DNA of 64,000 bases from PALSA-693 sp963729695 (GTDB lineage Bacteria > Actinomycetota > Acidimicrobiia > Acidimicrobiales > Palsa-688): assembly GCA_963729695.1 (NCBI GenBank), contig CAVSOT010000003.1, forward strand, positions 1,178,001-1,242,000. Direction: 5' to 3'. Shown here piece by piece: positions 51,859 to 60,800 of this stretch (the first letter of the stretch is position 1; every line of letters starts with the position of its first letter). The notes beneath the pieces are model-generated. The model was not told where the DNA came from, did no database searches, and worked only from the letters and a program-made list of their open reading frames with translations. The position numbers were made by a program, and so were the translations under genes.

Positions 51859-53193
51859 ATGTACAAGATGGGGAGTCGTCGTCTGCAGGCCTGGCGTGCG
51901 GTGGCTGCAATCGCCGTAATCGCCGCTGCAGTTATGGCGGTTGGGAGTTCGCGGGCCATCGCCAGCGGTGAGCAGATCGGGACGGGCCGGGACATCGCCC
52001 TGGTTGGGAACCAGGCCACGGTATCGATCAGTCCGGCCTCGGCCAGCTTCGGTTTCGAGCGAGTCGGTGACTACAACCCGACGCCCACCAACTTCACGGT
52101 CACCAATCACGGCGGCGTTCCGGTGACCCTTTCGGACATTGGCAACGTGGGCGGCAACTTCTACGACTGGTTCGGCAGCTCCACCTGCGGCGCCAGCCTG
52201 GCCGCGGGCGCTTCCTGCACCATCTCGGTGTACTTCGCACCCACCCGGCTCGGTGCCCGGCATACCGCGCTGGTCGTTTACGACAACGCCGTCGGCGGTT
52301 CGCAGAGCGCCGCCCTCTCGGGAACCGGAACCGAGGGGTACTACCTGGCCGGCGCCGCCGGCGAGATCGGCAACTTCGGGGACGCCGGCTACTACGGCGA
52401 TTTGACCAATGTGAGGCTCAATGCGCCCATCGTCTCTATCACCACGACCGGCAATGGCGACGGTTACTGGTTGTTGGGCAAGGACGGCGGGATTTTCAGC
52501 TTCGGTGACGCCCAGTTCTACGGCTCCACCGGGGGTATCCGCCTCAACCAGCCGGTGCTGGGCATGGCCCGCACCGACGACGGGGGCGGCTACTGGCTGG
52601 TGGCCTCCGACGGAGGCATCTTCAGCTTCGGTGACGCCGCCTTTTACGGCTCCACCGGCAACGTCCGGTTGAACAAGCCCATCGTGGGCATGGCCGCCAC
52701 CCCCACCGGCAAGGGCTACTGGCTGGTGGCTTCCGACGGAGGCATCTTCAGCTTCGGTGACGCCGCCTTTTACGGCTCCACCGGCAACGTCCGGTTGAAC
52801 AAGCCCATCGTGGGCATGGCCGCCACCCCTACCGGCAAGGGCTACTGGCTGGTGGCTTCCGATGGAGGCATCTTCAGCTTCGGTGACGCCCAGTTCTACG
52901 GCTCCACCGGCAACGTCCAGCTGTCGAAGCCGATCCTCAGCATGGCCGCCACCCCAACCGGGCACGGCTACTGGTTCGTGGCCTCCGACGGAGGCGTCTT
53001 CAGCTTCGGCGACGCCCCCTTCTACGGCAGCCTCGGAGGCCAGGGCATCACCGACGCCATCGGCATGGCCGCCACCTCGCCCCCGCTCTCGCCCTTCCTG
53101 GCCACCCACGCCGTGGCGCTCACCCCTACCCCAGGATGGTCACCACTCACCGGAGCACCCCTGCGCCACCCGGACAGGACCAAACGGAGCTGA
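51859..53193 (+). CDS. Secreted repeat protein: ASPM/choice-of-anchor-D domain plus GYW beta-propeller-like repeats
   Basis: 444 residues, ATG at 51859 with GGGAGGG eight bases upstream. A signal sequence (AWRAVAAIAVIAAAVMAVGS) is followed by an immunoglobulin-like domain, SISPASASFGFERVGDYNPT to CTISVYFAPTRLGARHTALV. After residue about 200 a series of 42-residue repeats starts GYWLVASDGGIFSFGDA and continues FYGSTGNV.L.KPI. Such repeats are frequent in Acidimicrobiia surface proteins and may form a propeller. No enzymatic motif is present. The end (HPDRTKRS) lacks an anchor, so it may be released. Confidence 0.8.
   Translation: MYKMGSRRLQAWRAVAAIAVIAAAVMAVGSSRAIASGEQIGTGRDIALVGNQATVSISPASASFGFERVGDYNPTPTNFTVTNHGGVPVTLSDIGNVGGNFYDWFGSSTCGASLAAGASCTISVYFAPTRLGARHTALVVYDNAVGGSQSAALSGTGTEGYYLAGAAGEIGNFGDAGYYGDLTNVRLNAPIVSITTTGNGDGYWLLGKDGGIFSFGDAQFYGSTGGIRLNQPVLGMARTDDGGGYWLVASDGGIFSFGDAAFYGSTGNVRLNKPIVGMAATPTGKGYWLVASDGGIFSFGDAAFYGSTGNVRLNKPIVGMAATPTGKGYWLVASDGGIFSFGDAQFYGSTGNVQLSKPILSMAATPTGHGYWFVASDGGVFSFGDAPFYGSLGGQGITDAIGMAATSPPLSPFLATHAVALTPTPGWSPLTGAPLRHPDRTKRS
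52588..52965 (+). repeat. Three 126-bp tandem repeats inside the GYW protein
   Basis: Units begin at the GGC TAC TGG codons at 52588, 52714 and 52840, with a diverged fourth at 52966. The first two are almost identical at base level over their whole length, the third less so. The pattern indicates recent duplication within the gene and possible copy-number change. Confidence 0.88.
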
Positions 53194-53230
53194 GCCCGGG
53201 GCCACAACGGTCCTGAGTGTGTCGTGGCGC

Positions 53231-53262
53231 GATAGGAGCCCCTCACGAAAGGGGCTCCTATC
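53231..53262 (+). terminator. Stem-loop terminator after the GYW-repeat gene
   Basis: GATAGGAGCCCC (53231-53242) pairs perfectly with GGGGCTCCTATC (53251-53262) around TCACGAAA. It lies 38 bases after the stop codon. The U tract is weak (AGCACGTTTG). Confidence 0.75.
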
Positions 53263-53299
53263 AGCACGTTTGCCGTGTAATCGTGGGTCAGTGAGTGAG

Positions 53300-53371
53300 T
53301 GGAGCTGGCGGGAATCGGACCCGCGTCGAGCGCCCTCAGGTTCCCGTACCAGAAGACCAAAAGTGGCGCTC
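53300..53371 (-). other. tmRNA 3'-end-like fragment (possible attachment-site copy)
   Basis: On the minus strand, 53327-53300 reads GACGCGGGTCCGATTCCC then GCCAGCTCCA, a T-arm plus acceptor 3' strand. It matches the 3' end of the tmRNA at 63013-62986 in 26 of 28 bases and is in the same orientation. An adjoining stem GAGCGCC/GGCGCTC (53365-53371 and 53328-53334) precedes it. No 5' acceptor half is found. The T-loop base is changed from TTCGATT to TCCGATT. It looks like a decayed tmRNA or tRNA end, as left when an element integrates at a tmRNA gene. Confidence 0.55.
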
Positions 53372-53476
53372 TCCTACCAGTTTTGTGGTGACCTGTGGGG
53401 ACCGCCGATGACCCGAGTTTGTGTCTTCGCGTGTCGAGGGTGTCCGACGCGTGTCAGATCCGGCCGGATCGTCGGA

Positions 53477-54082
53477 CTACTTGGTTCGACGCTGTGAGTG
53501 ACGTCCGCGGCGTGCGGCCTTGTCCGCTTCGGGCACGATCCGAGAGCGTTTCTCGAAGATGGGCAGCAGGACGAAGAGCTGCCGGGAGCGACGGTAGAGC
53601 ATCTGGAATAGCCGGTTGCCGTAGTGACATCGAAGTTCTCGCAGTTCGCCCTCGACCTGGCTGCTGTGGGGAAAAGACAGCGGCGGGTCGGTCGGTCCCA
53701 ACATTTTCAGCCGCTCGATCTGCAGGTCGAGGGCCGCCTGGACGTGAGGCGGCAGCTGCTCGACGAAATCGTCCACCGGCTGTGCGCCCGTCGCACCTCG
53801 GTAGTACACCGCCCGCATCCGAGCCATCTCGACGTCCTCCGGCCTGGCCTCGACAGGCGCCCACACGACTGGTTCCTTGGACGAGATCGGCGACCGAGGC
53901 GTGCCGCGGTTGACTTCGAGCAGGCAGTCAAGTGCGGATCGACCAATGACCGAAACCGCTGGGATCTGCGCAAGGAGCTCCTCTCGTCCATATAGGTCGA
54001 TCGGCTCCAACATCGCCCGTAGCAGGGTGCGCACCTGGAGGTCGAGGTCGCCCGACCGCTGGAAGGGCACGAAATCCTTCAT
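53477..54082 (-). CDS. Gp49/HigB-like toxin-fold protein with an extra N-terminal region
   Basis: 201 residues from the ATG at 54082, with GGGGA upstream. Residues about 90-200 match phage-derived Gp49/RelE-type proteins: AVYYRGATGAQPVDDFVEQL, then LRELRCHYGNRLFQMLYRRS and FVLLPIFEKRSR. Such toxins cleave mRNA at ribosomes. The first roughly 85 residues (MKDFVPFQRSGDLDLQVRTL, then LLAQIPAVSVIGRSALDCLL) are not part of the usual toxin. No XRE-type antitoxin gene lies on either side. The N-terminus may be a fused neutralising part, or the protein a lone relic. Confidence 0.65.
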   Translation of the reverse strand: MKDFVPFQRSGDLDLQVRTLLRAMLEPIDLYGREELLAQIPAVSVIGRSALDCLLEVNRGTPRSPISSKEPVVWAPVEARPEDVEMARMRAVYYRGATGAQPVDDFVEQLPPHVQAALDLQIERLKMLGPTDPPLSFPHSSQVEGELRELRCHYGNRLFQMLYRRSRQLFVLLPIFEKRSRIVPEADKAARRGRHSQRRTK

Positions 54083-54399
54083 CGATCCCCATTCTGCTCG
54101 CACCCCTTCGCGTTGTGACTGCATCGGTGCCTATTGGGGTGAGTTGTAGCTGTCGTGCCCACAGTCCGGCCACTCAAGTTCAATTGCGGGCGTGACACCG
54201 ATCATCGTGCAGAACATCGACTCTTCGCGGCGGGTCAAGAGCGGCGAACGACGGTTAGCGCGCTGGCCGCCCATTCAGGCGGCGCCGAGACCTTCGAACG
54301 AGCAGATCGCCCACTCGGGCGCGACGGCGAAGGGACTGATCATCGCTATTCTGTGCGCCTCCATTTGACCTTCAGGGACGGATCAGGTTCAGCCGATCG
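54083..54399. other. Intergenic region
   Basis: About 320 bases between the toxin start and the CoA-transferase end, both on the minus strand. It should hold the toxin promoter. I find no clear -35/-10 pair, repeat or domain-bearing frame. Confidence 0.45.
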
Positions 54400-55771
54400 T
54401 CACCACTGCGGCGCACTTGATCCGAGGCGGGTAGCGGGGTGGTTCCACCATATCGGAGCTCCGGCGACGTTGACAGGGGTGGCGACGCGCTTTGCGGGAC
54501 CCCATGAGGTCAGTTCGATCTCAGCGGCGGTCGGTGCGTTGTGTAGATCCGCTTCGTCACCGTCGCTTGACATGGATGCTTCATCGATCGAGCAATTGGG
54601 CCGTGCGCGCGAGTGAGCAGCGCGCCCTCCACCCTCGACCCGTGGTCAAACGTACCGCGAGGCCCTTTAGGACAGCAGCGGCCATGAGGTAGCCGGTCGC
54701 GTGGTCGAGCGCCTGAAACGGCAGGGGCGTCGGACTCCCCGAGTTGGCCCAGATACGGCCGTAGTCAGCGATGCCTGAGCTCATCTGCACCAAGCTGTCG
54801 AAGCCTCGTCGCCCTGCCCACGGACCGCTCCAGCCGTAGGCATCCAAGGAGACGTCTATCAGTCCAGGCCGGATCAAGTCGCGCTCATCTTCAGAGAGAC
54901 CGAGCGCGGCGAGCACGCCTGGCCGATAGCCGTGCACGATGACATCCGCTTCGGAGACAAGACTCTGCAGCCGCTCCAGACCGGCCGCTGATTTCGCATC
55001 GAGTCGTGCGCAGCGTTTCCCGAGGGTGACTTCTGGCGCGATTGCTTCGTCCCAATCCGGTGGGTCGATGCGAAGAACGTCTGCGCCATAGCCAGCGAGA
55101 AATCTGGTCGCAACCGGTCCCGCGAGGACCCGTGTGAGGTCGAGCACCCGCAGTCCGTCGAGCGGTCGATCGAGATGCGGCCGCCATTTCTGATCGGTCG
55201 TAGCATTCGTAGGAGTTAGGTCAACGAGGGGCTCCGCAGCGGCTGCCCTGCCCTGAGGGTGGTGGCGCCACGATTCGACTGAGTTCATCGCAGCCGCGCA
55301 TCCGCCAGCGTTGACGATCTCCTCTTGCAACGCGACTGCTCCCCAATTGTGAACAGCGCGAACAACTGATTCACGGTCCTCGGTAGTGCGGAGCACACGG
55401 AGGGCCGCGGCACGGTGGTGTAAAGCGTTGGTGTGGAGGCGAATCCATCCGTCGCTCGCTTCGTAGTCGCCTGCGACGGAATCCCACGTTGGTGGGAGTT
55501 CCCAACCCTCAGGCCGTAGCGACAGGCCAAACCAGGCAGAAGCGAGGGTCCGATCCACTGAGACGCGGGGTAAGGGGGCGACAGCTGCTTCGTCGATGAG
55601 CCGAGCGAGGGCAAACGCCCCGGTTGCGATGGCGGCGGCTGCAAAATCCGACGCAGCGAACGCGGACCTCACAACCTCGCGGCCCGTGAATTCCACAGTT
55701 GGTACGTCACCTGGTTCACCATTCACGGCCTGCCACATGGTCGCGAGGAGTCCTTCGGCGGCAACGGTCAT
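54400..55771 (-). pseudogene. Family III (CaiB/BaiF) CoA-transferase with a late frameshift
   Basis: The main frame (55771 to 54581) carries the N-terminal region VEFTGREVVRSAFAASDFAA and a CaiB core: LRVLDLTRVLAGPVATRFLA, GYGADVLRIDPPDWDEA, LGKRCARLDAK and SGPWAGRRGFDSLVQMSSGI. It stops early at 54581. One frame over, IELTSWGPAKRVATPVNVAG then LGSSAPQW gives the expected family C-terminus, ending at 54400. One extra base near 54575 explains this. The restored length is 456 residues, as is usual for this double-domain form. The substrate is unknown. Confidence 0.8.
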
Positions 55772-56079
55772 GCCGGGGAATTTAGCAACGAGTCAGTGGA
55801 TGGGCGCCCGTCTCATGCCGCCCCGGGACAAACAGAATGGGCACGCAGAAAACTCTGCCGCCGCCCCTCAGACGGGCCCGAACGAGTCCTCTTTGCTTGT
55901 CAAGAGGCGAGGCGGTTTTTCTTTCGGCTCGGGGGGGTCCGGGGTGTGGGTTGGCGGCGGGTCGTAGGCTTGGTTCGGGTCCGGGAGTGGCTGGTCCGAA
56001 GAGTCGGTGTCGCGGGGTGTGAGCCGGCCCGCTGGAAACAGAGACGTTCCCCGTTTGCCCTCCCGGGCCCGCCTGGGTC

Positions 56080-56331
56080 TGGGGGTGGGCGTCGGCGATG
56101 AGGGCGGCGTGGATGATGTCGCTGATGCGCCGCTTGAGGGACCGGAGTGCTTCTTTGCCGGTCTTGCCTTCGGCGATCTTGCGGTCGTAGTGGGCCCGTC
56201 CCGGGCTGTGGGGATGGCTGACGTGGGTAACAGCAGCCATGTGGATGGCGTGGTTGAGCCGGCGGTTCCCCCTGCGAGCCGATAGATCTTGCGCGGACCC
56301 GATGACGCCTCGACCGGGGCGGTGCCTTACG
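56080..56331 (-). mobile_element. IS110-family transposase C-terminal remnant
   Basis: On the minus strand GTAPVEASSGPRKIYRLA, then after a one-base shift RRGNRRLNHAIHMAAVTHVS, GRAHYDRKIAEGKTGKEALR and SLKRRISDIIHAALIAD. This is the C-terminal Transposase_20 part of IS110 enzymes. The DEDD N-terminal domain is missing, replaced beyond about 56340 by restriction-subunit sequence. It is a dead element end. Confidence 0.75.
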
Positions 56332-56354
56332 GGCAGACGGTGGCTCCTCCCACC

Positions 56355-57047
56355 GACCCCAACCTGCTCTACGACACTCACCGTCGGATCAACGACTTCG
56401 ATGTCATCCACCCTGAGGACATCGAGGCCACCGTGGCCGTGCTGCTCACCATGGGGACGAAGGAGGACCACGGGCGGATCTATAGCCTGCTGGACACCGC
56501 CGTGGAGAGGTTCCATGACCTCAGCGAAGATGACAGGCTTGGCTTCAAGGATGCTTTGGACAAGTTCGTGCGGACGTACACCTTCCTGTCCCAGGTGGTC
56601 AGCTTTGGGGATACCAAGCTGGAGAGGGACTACCTATACTGCCGTGCCCTGGCCAGCCTTCTACGGGGTGCCAACAGCGTCGAGAGACTCGATCTCGGGT
56701 CGCAGGTCGAACTCACGCACCTCCGTCTGGAGGCGACCTACAGCGGCTCGTTGGAACTCGATGCAGACAGTGGCGAGATCACGACGATGTTTGGTGATGG
56801 GGCCGGGACTCAGCGACTACCCGACCTAGAACCCCTCTCCCAGATCATCGACACCCTCAACGAACGTTTCGGCCTCGATCTCACCGAGGCCGATCAACTG
56901 CTCTTCGACCAATACGAGCGGGAATGGCTGTCCGACCCCGAGGTGACCGACCAGGCGCGCAACAACACCATCGAGAACTTCAAGCTGGTCTTCGACCGCA
57001 ACTTCCTAAGGACGGTCATCAGTCGTATGGATGAGAACGACGCCCTC
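56355..57047 (+). pseudogene. Type I restriction enzyme R subunit, C-terminal fragment
   Basis: About 230 residues, DPNLLYDTHRRINDFDVIHP, SLLDTAVERFHDLSEDDRLG, ATYSGSLELDADSGEITTMF and NTIENFKLVFDRNFLRTVIS. These match the C-terminal helical domain of HsdR. The nuclease and helicase parts are lost at the junction with the IS110 remnant, and the last 30-50 residues are replaced by CRP-like sequence. No hsdM or hsdS is nearby. It cannot be active. Confidence 0.7.
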
Positions 57048-57054
57048 TCTCCGA

Positions 57055-57303
57055 CGCCTTATACGTGCCTGTCGACAAGCGAGTCTTGAGAAGGCTGCTC
57101 GACGTGGCCAATACGTATGGCAACGATGGACCCGCCCAGGTCGTCCCGTTGACCCAGGAGGATCTCGCTAGCCTGGCTGGCACCACCCGACCCGGCGCGA
57201 ATAAGGCCCTGCGGGTCGCAGAGGAGACCGGGTTGATAACCATGTCCCGAGGTGAGATCCGACTACTTGATCCCGATGGTCTCGCCCGGCGGGCGCGATC
57301 ACG
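57055..57303 (+). pseudogene. CRP/FNR-family regulator, C-terminal DNA-binding fragment
   Basis: The frame reads ALYVPVDKRVLRRLLDVANT, then VPLTQEDLASLAGTTRPGAN and EETGLITMSRGEIRLLDPDG, the winged helix of CRP-family proteins. The cyclic-nucleotide domain is absent and the upstream part is fused to HsdR sequence. The frame stays open past the normal end (to 57427) through a terminator hairpin. A fragment ORF from GTG 57065 could still be translated. Confidence 0.7.
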
Positions 57304-57307
57304 CGAC

Positions 57308-57346
57308 AGCGCCCGAAGGAAGCGAGGAGGGCTTCCTTCGGGCGCT
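57308..57346 (+). terminator. Strong stem-loop after the CRP fragment
   Basis: A perfect 16-bp stem, AGCGCCCGAAGGAAGC (57308-57323) with its complement at 57331-57346, around a GAGGAGG loop. It is followed by CATCGGGCC, without a U tract. Presumably the terminator of the original regulator gene. Confidence 0.75.
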
Positions 57347-57416
57347 CATCGGGCCCTCTCTGGGGCGGTCGCTAGCTCACTGCCGGTGCGCCCCTTCTTG
57401 GCTCCGTCGGGACCCC

Positions 57417-57647
57417 TTAGCGGTTGAGGCTGTGGTCCTTGATCTCGGCCCGCAGCGCCGCCAGCCGGGCTGGCGTCCAGTACGGCGAAAAATGAGCAAC
57501 TTGGGAGTGCGAAGACGGTTTCGGAGACGGTGCTGCGCTGGCGACACCGAAAGCCGCCAGACCAAAGACGGCAACCAGGCTGGCCAGAAGTCCAACGACG
57601 GAGGCGGCGCCATACCGGGCTTTGCGGAGGATGAGTGACTTGCTCAT
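57417..57647 (-). CDS. Small secreted protein of unknown function
   Basis: 76 residues from the ATG at 57647 with AAGGA seven bases upstream (MSKSLILRKARYGAASVVGL). A clear signal peptide, VGLLASLVAVFGLAAFGVAS with cleavage after ASA, leaves a mature peptide of about 35 residues (PSPKPSSHSQVAHFSPYWTP, then a basic helix). It is divergent from the cyclase-STAND gene. No cysteines or known motif. It may be a small exported peptide. Confidence 0.65.
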   Translation of the reverse strand: MSKSLILRKARYGAASVVGLLASLVAVFGLAAFGVASAAPSPKPSSHSQVAHFSPYWTPARLAALRAEIKDHSLNR

Positions 57648-57870
57648 GATGTATTCCTTATGCATCGGTTGATGGACAACGAGATCACTGTGAGCCCGGA
57701 TCCCATGCACGTCTGTCTGTTGCGTGACACTTCGCGCGTTCGCGCCATGACACTTTCTGCGCCGATGTGTGACGGGATGACAGGGTTCGGCGCCTGACCC
57801 GAAAGGGCCATGCCCGGGCGCTGCTAGCACCGGCCGCCTAGTCTGGTCTTGGACGAGGGGGTGTCCATCG

Positions 57871-60800
57871 ATGGATATGGACGTCGAGCTATCGCAACGC
57901 GAGGTGGACGTTGCCTCCACGAGGGACGTCCAGGCCTTCCTGATGGCCGACATCCGGGGCTACTCCACGTTCACATCCCAACGAGGAGCGGCTGCGGCGG
58001 CCCACCTGGCCACGACCTTCACCGATCTCAGCCGTGACGCAGTGGCCGCTCGGGGGGGCAAGGTCTTGGGCCTGCGGGGAGACGAGGTGCTGGCCGCCTT
58101 CTCCACTGCCGGCCAAGCCGTGCGGTCAGCGCTTGATATCCAGTTTGCCTGCGCCGAAGCAACGGCGGCCGAGCCCGACTTCCCCCTCGGAGTAGGTGCC
58201 GGTCTCGACCTCGGGGAGGCGGTCGCGGTCGACGATGGCTACCACGGGGCCGCGATCAACATGGCCGCTCGCCTCTGCGCCCATGCCGCCGCCGGTCAAG
58301 TTCTGGTGACGGCAACCGTGGCGGACGCCTCCAGGTGTGACGTCGATCTGGCCTTCGATACGGGTCCGACGGTGACATTGAAGGGGTTCGAGCACCCGGT
58401 TGAGATCCTCGAGGCCCGCTCCCTCAAGGCCGTCCAGCGGCCCAGGGTGGTCAGTTCAGAAGCGGACGCCGTCGAATCGGCGCCGTTGCCGCTGGAGTTG
58501 GACGAGGCGACCCCCATGGTTGGCCGGGATACTGATCAGAGCTGGCTGCGGGGAATGTGGCGTCAGGCCCGCCGGGGCCACGGGCGGGTGGTCCTCGTGG
58601 CCGGGCCGCCGGGAATCGGGAAGACGCGGCTGGCGGCCGAGTTGGCCCACCAGGTCAGCGCCGGCGGTAGCGCCGTGTACTACTGCGGCGGGGGGGGCAC
58701 AGGTCAGGCAGAGACATTGGCCGCCATCGCCGCCGCCCAGGCCGCCAGATCGCCGGGGCTGTGGGTTCTCGACCAGCTCAACCTGTATCCGCAAGCGATC
58801 GCCGCGCTGCTCCAGGCGGCGGAGGGCATCGAATCCCGCCCGGCGCTCGTGATGGGACTCTTCCGCGACGCCAGCGGGGACCCAGCCTTCTCCACTCTGG
58901 TCGATCGGCTGAACCGCCATGGCGATTCCTTGCGGGCACTGGGACCACTCCACTTCGACGGCGTACTGGGGATCGCCCGCGGGTACGTCGCCGACGTCCA
59001 AGATCTGCCCGCAGAGGCGATCCTGCGCGGGTCGGGTGGTGTTCCCGCCGTCATACACGAGCTGGTGACGCAGTGGGCCAGCACCGAAGCCGCCCGCCGG
59101 CTGGAAGCCGCCGGCGAATGGCTGGCGGAAGGAAAAACCCGGCAGGCCGCCGGCCTGCGCTTCGCCGACAACGTGATCGCCGCCCGTCTGGGCCGGATCT
59201 ATGACGCCGGACGGGCCGAGGACCTGGCTCGGGTGTGCCCCTACAGGGGACTGGGTGCGTTCGAGGAATCAGACGCTGCCTACTTCTTCGGTCGTGAACA
59301 GCTCGTGGGGGAGCTGGCGGCCCGAACCGTCGGGTCCGGCTTCCTCGGAGTGGTGGGCCCTTCCGGCAGTGGCAAGTCCTCGGTCGTCCTGGCCGGCCTG
59401 ATCCCCTCCCTCCGAGCTGGTCTCCTTCCGGGCAGCGACCGTTGGGGTCACGCCGTCCTGCGTCCCGGTCAGCATCCCGCGGCCGCCCTGGAAAGCGCCC
59501 TGGCCGGGATCGGCGGGGCGGAGCGCCAGGTTCTGGTGGTCGATCAGTTCGAGGAAGTGTTCAGCACAGGAGACGCGGCCGAACGAGAAGCGTTCATCGA
59601 TCGCCTGGTCGCACTGGCCCACGACCCCCAGGTGATCGTCGTGATCACCATTCGGGCCGATTTCACCGGCCACTGCGCCCTCTATCCGGAGCTGGCCGAC
59701 CTGCTCGCGGCCAACCTGGTCCTGGTCGCCCCCATGACGGCCGATCAGCTGCGACGGGTCATAGAGGCCCCGGCCCGTCGGGTCGGCCTCCGCGTCGAGA
59801 CCTCGCTGGTCGACGCCCTGGTAGGGGAGGTGGTGGACGAGCCGGGCGGACTCCCCCTTCTCTCCACCGCGCTGGTGCAGCTTTGGCAAGCCCGGGATGG
59901 AGGCTGGCTCCGGCTCGACGCCTACCAGGAGAGCGGCGGAGTCCGAACGGCCGTGGCGCGCCTCGCGGAGGCCTCCTACCAGGAGCTCTCCGAACCGGAG
60001 CGACAAGTGGCGATGACGATCTTCCTGCGGCTTGTCGCGCAAGGAGAGGGAGATTCCGCCGTGCGCCGACGGGTACCTGTCGCCGAGTTCGACATCGACG
60101 AGGACCCCACCGTCGATGCGGTTTTGGCCAGGCTGACGAGAGATCGCCTTCTCATGCGCGACGACGGTTTGGTCGAGATCGCGCACGAGGCCCTGATTCG
60201 TGAATGGCCTAGGTTTTCCTCCTGGTTGAAAGACGACGCCGTGGGGCGGGAGCTTCGCAGCCACCTCACGCAGGCGGCCCGGCACTGGGCCGAACACGAC
60301 CGCGACGCCGGCGACCTGTACCGGGCGGCCCGACTATCGGCGGCACTGGACTGGTCGCAGGGCCACAGCCGAGCCCTCAACCTGCTCGAGCGGGAGTTCC
60401 TCTCGCAGAGCCGAGAGGCCAGCGAACGAGAACTGGGCCGACAGCGGCGGACAAACCGCAGGCTACGGGCCCTCCTCGCAGGAACGGCCGTCTTTCTCAT
60501 CCTGGCCCTGATCGCCGGCCTGTTCGCCGTCCGGCAGCGCAACCAGGCCCGGACCGCCCAAAGAACGGCGCAGGCCCAGGCCCTCAAGTCGGACGCCGAG
60601 CGGACCGGCACGCTGGCCCAGACGGAGCCCAACCTGGACCTGTCGATGTTGCTGGCCGTGGCCGGCGTCAAATTGAAGGACCTTCCAGAGACTCGCAGTG
60701 ACCTGCTCGCCGCCCTGCAGCGCGCGCCGGCCGCTGTCCGGATCATCCGGCCGTCAACCAGCCAGATAACCGGCCTGGCCATCAGTCCCGACGGACGGCT

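Noticed and set aside
52588..52965. CRISPR-like array
   Set aside because: The repeats are 126 bp, directly adjacent, in frame and protein-coding; there are no spacers.
51829..53109. 426-codon minus-strand frame with Gly/Ala/Glu repeats
   Set aside because: Antisense shadow of the GYW-repeat protein; its repeats simply mirror the 126-bp units.
53300..53400. A tRNA-Sec gene near the selenoprotein
   Set aside because: The T-arm and acceptor 3' strand are there but no UCA anticodon arm, no D-arm and no matching 5' acceptor strand.
56289..57089. Treating this 266-codon frame as an intact gene
   Set aside because: Only the middle matches HsdR; both ends come from unrelated neighbouring sequence, so it is a junction product.
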